From: Cystobasidiopsis lactophilus
Lineage: Eukaryota; Basidiomycota; Agaricostilbomycetes; Agaricostilbales; Chionosphaeraceae
Assembly (NCBI GenBank): GCA_001599975.1
Contig: BCIO01000002.1
Coordinates: forward strand, 3,855,883-3,919,882
Direction of reading: 5' to 3'
DNA length: 64,000 nucleotides
In this document: piece after piece, positions 56,267 through 64,000 of the stretch
Position numbering within the stretch: position 1 is the stretch's first letter
Layout of the letters: each line of letters starts with the position of its first letter
Notes under the pieces: model-generated
The model's input: only the letters and a program-made list of their open reading frames with translations
What the model was told of the DNA's origin: nothing
The model's database searches: none
Program-made: the position numbers and the translations under genes

Positions 56267-57987
56267 ATGACTTCAAAAGCGGCAACCGCCCAAACCTCAC
56301 TTCGAAAGGAGGAAGCAGCTCGGCGACAAGCCTACAAACAGGTCCTATCGCCGGCGAATGAGGTGGAGTGGTGCGTTCTCGCCACCTTTTTGCATTAATA
56401 GCTGACTGACAAGCTCCGTCCATCAGGCCTTCCATGCCAGCCCCCGTCCGCAAGCAGTCTCTTGCAATAGTTTTGGAGATGCTGGATGGAGTCAAGGGCT
56501 TTCGACAGGAGAAAAAGGCGAGTAGGCACGGCAAAAAGCGAAAGCGAGCGGCGGCGTTCGAGGCAGGAGGTGACGAGGAACCGGTCGCGACGCACCCCAT
56601 CACCTTGCGCAACGGGCGAACAGTGCAAGTGCCAGTTCTCCAGCAACCAATGGCCAGAAAACTCCCTACAAAGGCAGCGCCTGTCATCCCTGACCCTCCT
56701 GCCATCCTCGACCATCTCGTTGTCGGCATCAACGCCGTCCAGTCGCAGCTCGAAGATTATATCCAAACCTCTCGTGCAGCCCTTCTCGGCAAGCAGCCGC
56801 CCCAAAAGCCGCCCGCTGTCACCAAAAAGGCGGCCAAGGAGCGCAGAAGGAAGGCTGCGCAGTCAAAGGAGAAGAAGCTTTCGCCCACATCGAAACCGAA
56901 AGCGAGCCCGATCAACCTTCTCAACATACCAAAGCAGAGCAGCTCTTATCTGTACTTGAAGAACCTCGCTCGGCGAGCCGCCCTCTTTTCGAAATCCACC
57001 GGACCTGCCCCTGTCGGTCGCCTCAACTTTGGGACGGCTCTGCCCTCAATCGTCCAACACCTTCAACCTATCCAGACAAAGACGGCACCTGCGCCGCCAA
57101 ACGCCGCGCCAGTCGGCACTGTGCAACCCGCTGTCCCGCCCGTCGCCCAGCAAGCGCTGCCAGTCGAATTGGAGCAGTCTCTCCGTCCCTTGCTTGCACA
57201 TTACGACCGTCAGTATTTTCAGCGCGAGCGATACTTGACTGCAGTCGCCCTCAAGAAGCAGGGTTTGAAGAGGTTGAAGAAGCAAAAGCGGGACAAGAAG
57301 CTGGCAGCCGCTCGGCTTACTCCCGTGGCAATGAAAGCGGCTTTGATGCAGAGCAAGGCTTTGCATAAGAAGGCGATGGCCAAGAAGGCTGCGTCCCGAC
57401 CTGCGGCCGTGGTCATCAAGAAACTCCAGGAGCCAGTCCGTCAGATGTCCCCTCCCCGCCCTCTTCGAGTCGTCATTGTCTGTCGCAATGATCTGGAACC
57501 GAAAGCACTTGTCGCTCACCTCCCTCAAACGGTGTGCATCGCGAACGGATTGATTGCCCGGGCTGCCAACACCCAGGCCAACTTGATCCCTACCGCCACC
57601 AATCAGACGGCAAGGCCCCTTGAAACGGATCAAGGCATTTTTCTCGTGGTATTCAGTCAAGGCGCCGAAAAGGCGCTATCTGAAGCGCTGGGGATCCGCA
57701 ATGCCGCCGTGCTTGCCATCAAAGTGAGTGTTCTTGCCGCGTCTGTCTGCTGCGCCTCGTGATAATGTCTCTTACTGCAGGAGGGCGCGCCCGAACTAGC
57801 AAGCCTGTTGGATGTCCTCTCTCGGCACACAGCACCGCCGCGTGCTTCACACCTCGATTCAATTCCGGCCGATCTTCCGATATACACAGAGACCAAGATC
57901 AAGCACCTGAAGACGTCGGTACCTGTTGATCCTCGGGCTGCTAGGCAGCGCAAGAAGGAAGGCAAGAAGACCGCCGCTGCTCGGTAG
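56267..57987 (+). CDS. POP3: Pop3-like subunit of RNase P/MRP
   Basis: Three exons, 56267..56370, 56427..57723 and 57781..57987, give 535 residues. PAILDHLVVGINAVQSQLED matches the conserved LVVGLNAVTK block of Pop3. A second block, LRVVIVCRNDLEPKALVAHL followed by IFLVVFSQGAEKALSEALG and IRNAAVLAIKEGAPELASLL, has the L7Ae-like strand order seen in the family. Between them is a long Lys/Ala/Pro-rich insert with coiled, basic helices, so the protein is longer than the yeast one. The C-terminus is basic (RQRKKEGKKTAAAR). RNase P and MRP process pre-tRNA and pre-rRNA. The family call is likely, not certain. Confidence 0.68.
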
Positions 57988-58170
57988 CTCTTGTAGTCTA
58001 GGTGGATTCAAATTCAATTAGACTCTTTGAGAGATTCTTTCGACATCGTGAGGCACGAAGGCCAAGAAAAGGAGCTCTAGTAAAACATGAGAAATATGCG
58101 AGATGACAGAGTAGTGTCCATAGTACAGAAAAATCCGAAGACAACAGCTGGAACGACAGCAGAGGGAATT

Positions 58171-61100
58171 CTATGGGCGGCGGCGCTGAGCAGACGTCCG
58201 GCTGGACGGCTTGACTTCCACCCATTGCGATGAGCTTCTGGCCGAAGACGGAGTGGCGTGAAAATCGCCGCTGCTGCGAGTCGACAGGCGTGCGGCCGAG
58301 TCGACGCGGATGGATTGTTGGAGGTCAACCGAGATGCGGGACCCGCTCTTGGGAGGGACGATCGGCACTTCGACCGAGCCTCTCGAGGAGGTGCGAGGCA
58401 GTTCTGGGACCATCTTGCGCGATGAAGACGAGCGCCGCTTTTCGTTCTTGGACGACAGCGAGTGGGCCGAGTCCGACTTGGGGTGAGGCGGAGCGTCTTC
58501 AGCAACGGCCGTCAGCTTTTGAGGCGCTGGAACCACAGGGCGCGCCGGCTTGTCCTTCTCCTTGTCCTTCTTTTCCTTCGCCAGTTGGTCGTTGACCAAG
58601 ACGGCCCACAAAGGCGCCCGCGCCTTGTTCTTCGACTTGCCCTTCGAGTTGATGACCGAGTTCAAGGCTTCCGTCCACTTCGTCTTGGCAGCGGCATCAT
58701 CCGCGTAGAAGCTGATTTCCTGGCGGTCTGCGAAGATAAGCTTGAACGAGTGCTTGACCTCGTACGCCTCTTGGTCATAGTCGAACTCCTCCGAGCTGCC
58801 CATTGTTGGCGAATCAAAGGCGGGCTGCAGCGCTGAGACTTTGGTGACCATGGCCAGATCGATGCTGGCGTGCACTTGCTTGGTCACTTCATTCGACGCG
58901 ATCAATTGGTCGCCCTTGATTTCGAACATGCGGCGACGCCACGTCTGAAGTTAGAGACAGCATCAACGAACCTGAAGCATGCAGTCAGAGGGAAGTCGGT
59001 CTTACTGTGCAATCACCGCCCATTTGCGAGAGTTCGCCACGGTGCGAGACCACGTTGACAAGGTCATCACGGACCGCCTTCATGCCTTTGTTCGCTTCGT
59101 CTAGAGATTCTGGCAGGGTAACGTTCGTGCCACCGGGCAACTGCGGCAGGTAAAAGCATTCGAATTCGAGCGTTCCGATCTCTTGCTTCAGCGTCGGGCA
59201 AATCAATGGCACGCGACGCGTGATTTTGCTGCCAGTACATTGAGAGCTGAGGACCGTGAAGTCGATCGTCGCGGCAGCGAAGAGGCCGTCGGCTGCGAGG
59301 TATTTGACGAACGGGTCGGGTTGGTGGACTTGTAGGCCAGAGGGAGATCGCGTTTTCTTTGGGGATCCGCCACCGAAGAGTTTCCGGAAACCGGTGTTCG
59401 AAGCTTTTCGGTTTAACGAGGGTTCGGCAGCGACCGAGGGCATGGAGGACAGCTGGCAAAGATGCGGATCCTTGAGTGGATCTCGGCGCACTCTGAGCTT
59501 GACGCCAATTTTGCGAGAAGGATTGCTGTCAATGAAACCAAAAGTCAGTAAGTAGAATACGATGGCTGCCGCTGGGAGAACGCGAGGACGCACAGGACCC
59601 ATTCGTCACATAGCATATTTTCTTGGTTCGACAAGTTGAGCGTGTCTTCGCTTGAAGCTGATTCGGTTTGGTATTGGTCGCCAACTTTCGACTCGATTTC
59701 GATGACGCGATAGAAGGCGGCTGTGCGGGCAGGCATAATAAGGTTGGGATGGTAAGATGCCCGGGACACTGATCTCGCGAAATGTCAGGCTTATGGTGAC
59801 AAAGGAGTTTGAAAGGGACGCACGTCGAATGAAGACACTGGCATCAGTCTTGGCAGTTGTAGGCGGCTGCGCTCTAAACTCCCGGAGCTCTGCCGCATAT
59901 TGATTCTGTGCATGCTCAGTTAATATCTAGGCAAGCTTCGGTCGTGCCCAAGTACGAACCATATCTGATGGCTTGCGGATCTTCTTCCAGGCCTGTGACT
60001 TGGGGGCAAAGCCAGCCAAGTTGGCAGCAACGCTCTGCCGTCGGTCGGTGGCGATCACTGCTCTCTGATTGACCCTGTACGACTTCTAATCACATCACGA
60101 ACGATACATTCAGCTTCATTCTGAACAACAAGCGCACAAAGAAGTCAAGACGAACATTTGAAGAATCGATGATGGACGACAAGTCTTGCCGGAGCAGTGC
60201 GGCAAACTCGTGCGGGGCGGTAGAGGGCGAGAAGGACAGCTGCGAGGACTCCGCAGTAACGTAGGATGCCTTTCCGTTGCGGTAAGCTTGCTTGGTCTTG
60301 GCCAAGTCGCTCTGAGGCAGAGATCAGAAAGAGTCTCTATTGCGAGGCGAGGACGTCGGGAACGCACGACAATATCACCAGTGGAAGACCTTCGCCTGTG
60401 CATCTTGCCAGAATACGGTGCTGGTGCCAGCGTCGATGAGGCCGGCAGCGGCGGCGTGTCGCCTTCGCGCAAGCTCCGACTTCGCCGCCTGGCAGCCAAT
60501 AGCGCTGCCTCCCTCTCCGGCCCAGCCGCTGCCAAATAGCCCAAAGTCGGCGTCGACCGCTCCTCTGGTTCAAAATCAGAGTCCGAATCCGGGCCGTGGT
60601 CTTCGTCTTCCATGGGCGGCGACAATAAAGCGGAGGTCCGGTGATAGGCGCCCAAGGAGGAGTGCGGGCGAGGCGGCATGGCACCTAGCTCAGGAGACGG
60701 GCTCCTTCGCCTGGCCGGGACTGTCCCAGAGTGCGAATCATGGGAGGAAACGGAAGCTGGACCCTGGGGCAAGTTGGCTTCCAGCTCGGGCGAAGCGGTG
60801 CTTTCCTCCTCTTCGGCATCCGATGACAGGGCAGAGGTGGAATTGAGGATCTCGGCCTGTAAAGAGGTGACCGACGGCGAGGTGGTTGCGGCAGCAGTCA
60901 AGCGTTCCAAGGGAGATCGCACCGACGCCAGCGACGAGTTGGAGCCGGAGGTGGCCATCAGCTTTTGGAAAGCCAGTGACGCCTCTTGCTGCTTGGGCGG
61001 AACAGGCGGAGCGGAAGCCATGGCAATTTGCTGCTGTTGGCGCAGCCGAACCCGCTCTTGGGCCGACTCGCGAGTGATCTTGGGCCGCCCATTCCTCAAA

Positions 61101-62682
61101 CTGGAAGTGCGTTGCGGCGAAGTTCCGGCGCCAAATGTATTGTGGGAAGAAGTAGAGGAGGAGGACGAAGGGTAAGCCGCCATAGGTAGGGCAGCTGCGA
61201 TGGTGCGAGCTGGCGTTGGGGAAGGCGAGTTGCGATTGATATCTAGTCGGTCCAGCGCAGCCACGTCCCAGTTCATCAAGGGCGAACCTTTATCGATGGG
61301 GTCGAGCTGCTGGAGAGTGCCGACTCTTGCGAGCTCCTCCTCCTCCTCTTCCTCTTCGCCCGCCGAAGACCGGAAGGACCCAGTGTGCGAGGAGGGCGAC
61401 GGCGGGACGATGGGCAGCGGCCGCTTGAAGCCTGCTGGAGAGGTCGGGCGAGGAGATGGTGTGGGCGAGGGCCCGCGACCGAAGACAGGCGACTCTTCTT
61501 CCAGTGCCTCTTCGATGGCCTCTGACGTGGTTGACTTGACCATGACCATCGACTCCGGCCTCAGGCTACCAGTAGTTGTGGGGCCTCGAGCCCGCAGAAG
61601 CTCCTGGCGCTGAAAGTGGTCCACCATTTCTTGCGCTGACGGAGTGTCTATGCACCCCCGAAAAAGTTAGCCTCTGTTTACATCTCTTCGTAGGTGACGT
61701 GACAAAAAGACGCACTGTCAATGTCGATATCAGAGTGGATGACGGTCCCGCCGTCATCACTGTCCTCGTCGCCCTCTGAAGCGGGCTCGGCGGAGGAGGT
61801 GGAGGAAGAGAGCGAGTCCCGGCGCTCGTATTCTGCCCGCTCAAACTCGCGGATCTCTTGCTCCTCTGAGAAGGTGACCGTCTTGCTCCTAGAGCGTCCC
61901 GACTCTTGGGAGTGGCTACTGTGTTGCGAGTCGGACTCGGTCGAGCGCGAGCGGGTGTGGTCCGTCAAGGCCATCGATGCCAGGTCGATGGTCGACGACG
62001 GCGAGTCCAAGGCGCGGGGTCCCACCATCCTCTTGGAGGGCGACATGCTCGACTGTTGGGAGGGCTGGTAGGTGTGTGTAGGGGAGGTGAAAGGCGATGT
62101 GGAAACAAGAGATTTGGTGGTCAGGGCCTGCCTCGTGGGCGAGTCCTCTTCGGCGGACGACTGCGACCGAGAGTGGGTCAGTCTGGAGCTGCGGATGCCC
62201 AGGCCTAAGTCGTCGCGGTTGCTGCTGCCGGGGAGCGCGGCCGCCGAAGCTGGCGGGGCGAATCTGGGCGAACGAGGCGACGGAGGCAGCACCGGCTGTA
62301 CGACCCTTGAGACCCTGGGCGACACTGGCGCGGACCCAGTGTCCTGCTTGAAGGGCGAATTGGACACCAGATTGCGCTTGAGCTGGGCGTACGAGCTCGA
62401 CGTCCGCCGCACGCCGTCTTCGCTGTTGTTGTCGCCGCTGTTGCTCCGGCTCATCGATGTGGGCACCTGCTGGTTGTGGCCCATCGGCGGCGACTTCTTG
62501 GAGATGCGCAAAGGCTGCGCCCAGCCCCTGCTCGACTCTTGCAGGATGGAGTCCTTGGTGGGCGAGCGCTCGATGGAGGCGAGCTGCTCGCGCGAGGTCG
62601 ACGGCGACAGGGACTCGGTCGACCTGTAGGACGCCGACTCCCGCAGAGGCGACGGGTTCTTGAGCATCGACGTGCTGCTCAT
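58171..62682 (-). CDS. BUD4/anillin-like septum organising protein
   Basis: The N-terminal two thirds are disordered and rich in Ser, Pro and Glu, with many possible kinase sites (SPTKDS, SPRVSR, SPSPTP). The anillin homology region lies around 59.0-60.1 kb (NPSRKIGVKLRVRRDPLKDP, ITRRVPLICPTLKQEIGTLE, MKAVRDDLVNVVSHRGEL). A PH domain follows: TWRRRMFEIKGDQLIASNEV, VHASIDLAMVTKVSALQPAF, VKHSFKLIFADRQEISFYAD and KTKWTEALNSVI. The tail is Lys- then Ser-rich. Bud4/Mid1-type proteins place septins and the actomyosin ring at the division site. The start may be 30 bases further upstream (62712). Several introns. Confidence 0.8.
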
Positions 62683-62997
62683 CCTGCCTCTTGGGGCGTT
62701 GTGGCAGGGCAAAAAAACAACGCGAAGCGACCTCGAAGCCTCTGAGAAGTTGAAAACGCGCGACTCGTGGTCCTTTGGCTGCCAAATGCAGGACGAATGC
62801 GCCTACGCTTTGTTGGACTTCGAAAGCCACCTCAGATCCCTGAAAGCAGCATTTGTGGTTTGCTAAAGCGCTGAAGCGACAGCAAGTGATTGCCCCTGCG
62901 CGAGTTCTAACCCCGCCACCTGGTCCCTCACTCCTTGATTGCCGAGATGACGCCTGCCCCTTCTTGCTTCCTTGCCCTCAATCGACGAGCTGCCAAA

Positions 62998-63948
62998 ATG
63001 CCTGGAGTGCTTGAACTTCAGCGATTTTCAGTGGGCGCGCTCAAGAATGCCATCTGGAGTGACCAGGGTGGCCAAATCAGGCCGGCAGCGGCGGCGCTCG
63101 CTGGTTCCCTCTCGACGCTCGCTGTCCTACTCGTCACTTTTGCCGTTCGAGACTTCAAAGAGTGGACTCAGATCATCGGCGGCGTGCCCATCTCGGTCCG
63201 ATTTTGGGCTCTTTGCCGCTATTTGACTTGGAAGGAGAAGTAAGAGGCGCCTTCGTTTTGCGGGCTGCGTCCAACCTCATCCTTTGCATCTTGCTTCGAC
63301 AGAGATCCGTAGGTCAGATCGCTTTAGCCCGGCGCCCAAGCCTCACCCTGTCCTTTGGCTCGATCAGCATCCGCACTTCCAACCTGACCAGCTCCGCGGA
63401 CCGCAAGACCGTCCTCGGCACCTTGCCCAAGCGCATCGGCCCTCGTCCCAGCATGATCAAATGGTGTCTTCCACATCGTCATCACCCTCAAATGCTCAAT
63501 CCGACCTATTTGTCTGCTGTCGAAGATCACCTACGCGAGCAAGCTGCCAAGCACGGCCTGCTCTGCGCCAACTCGCTGCGCGAGAAGCATGCTGGTATCG
63601 CGGTGTTTAGCCAAAAGGCTGGTTCGGAGCCTAAATTCATGGCGGATCGGCTGCACGTCCACTCTTCAGACAACTCGGTGCATGTGGCCCTACATCCTCT
63701 GGTTAGTCCTTCGCTTCCTGGCCCACGTCCTTCTTCTCAAGCTGTGTGACTCGCACAAGGATGCGGCCGAGGTCATCGGGAAGGAATGGGGTTGCCAATT
63801 TCCTCTCAACGGGCAGACAGTCAAGCCGTGGGGCACGTTCGACGAGGCGCAAGTGTTTCTGTACGCACCACGGACGGAGCAAGAGTTGGAGGTCATACTT
63901 CGGATCATCGACTGCGGCGTTCAATACAATTTGGAGAACCTGCTCTGA
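62998..63948 (+). CDS. Fungal luciferase-domain protein with N-terminal membrane helix
   Basis: After MPGVLELQRFSVGALKNAIW comes one membrane helix (SLSTLAVLLVTFAVRDF). Later exons give LPKRIGPRPSMIKWCLPHRH, LSAVEDHLREQAAKHGLLCA, HAGIAVFSQKAG and DRLHVHSSDNSVHVALHPL. The last exon reads DAAEVIGKEWGCQFPLNG, TFDEAQVFLYAPRTEQELEV and ILRIIDCGVQYNL. This is the order of the fungal luciferase-like domain family, in which HxxxxxxxHxxLHP and YAPR are typical; its function in non-luminous fungi is unknown. The intron near 63241-63320 could not be placed exactly. Upstream in-frame Met codons at 62947 and 62935 are possible starts. Confidence 0.75.
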
Positions 63949-64000
63949 GAGCGAATGTTACCACAGTCTCATGCGTTCTTGTATGATCTTTCTCATTTGT

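Noticed and set aside
1-64000. Search for tRNA, rRNA, transposons, LTR-type or viral relics and telomeric repeats
   Set aside because: No B-box-like tRNA core, terminal repeats, integrase or reverse-transcriptase motifs, or simple telomere repeats were seen by eye.

Overview
The window looks like a chromosomal segment of a GC-rich basidiomycete yeast, most likely Pucciniomycotina (Microbotryomycetes-like). The genes are packed on both strands, and most are cut by several introns of about 45-85 bases with GT-AG ends. The gene families are typical of fungi: WSC/DUF1996, GH55, GH15, SUR7-like, Cut8/Sts1, BUD4/anillin-like, Cdc14. I saw no tRNA, rRNA, CRISPR array, transposon or viral relic. Exon limits were read by eye from splice sites and reading frames; spans are more reliable than individual junctions.

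Layout. 1-8.5 kb: 3' part of a fungal transcription factor, an unknown protein with a possible PD-(D/E)XK-like core, the phosphatase CDC14, a RidA-like protein and a rhodanese. 8.7-25.7 kb: a surface and secretory block, with two tandem DUF1996-WSC wall proteins (one with a GPI-type tail), SEC22, an alpha/beta hydrolase, a GH55 beta-glucanase with a GPI-type tail, a membrane-anchored protein disulfide isomerase, and a secreted protein whose Thr-rich stalk is built from a row of tiny phase-0 exons. 27-34 kb: STS1/Cut8 and a very large low-complexity zinc-knuckle/RS protein. 34.6-46 kb: a metabolic stretch, with an MFS sugar transporter, a PRISE-type reductase, a cyclase-family hydrolase, a GH15 glucoamylase, a nitronate monooxygenase and an ERV2-like sulfhydryl oxidase. 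46-58 kb: a homeodomain factor, DPH5, REX4, two four-helix membrane proteins, an unknown protein and a POP3-like RNase P/MRP subunit. 58-64 kb: a BUD4/anillin-like septum protein and a fungal luciferase-domain protein.

Working together. The PDI and the ERV2-like oxidase both belong to ER disulfide formation, and SEC22 to ER-Golgi transport, so they could serve the Cys-rich wall proteins nearby. DPH5/REX4 and the unknown gene/POP3 are divergent pairs with only 63 and 43 bases between start codons. The reductase and cyclase share one promoter region beside the transporter and may form a small catabolic group.

The most unusual structure is the micro-exon array at 24.1-25.2 kb: ten consecutive exons of 18 to 114 bases, all multiples of three, encoding Thr/Ser-rich stalk segments that could be skipped or duplicated without breaking the frame.
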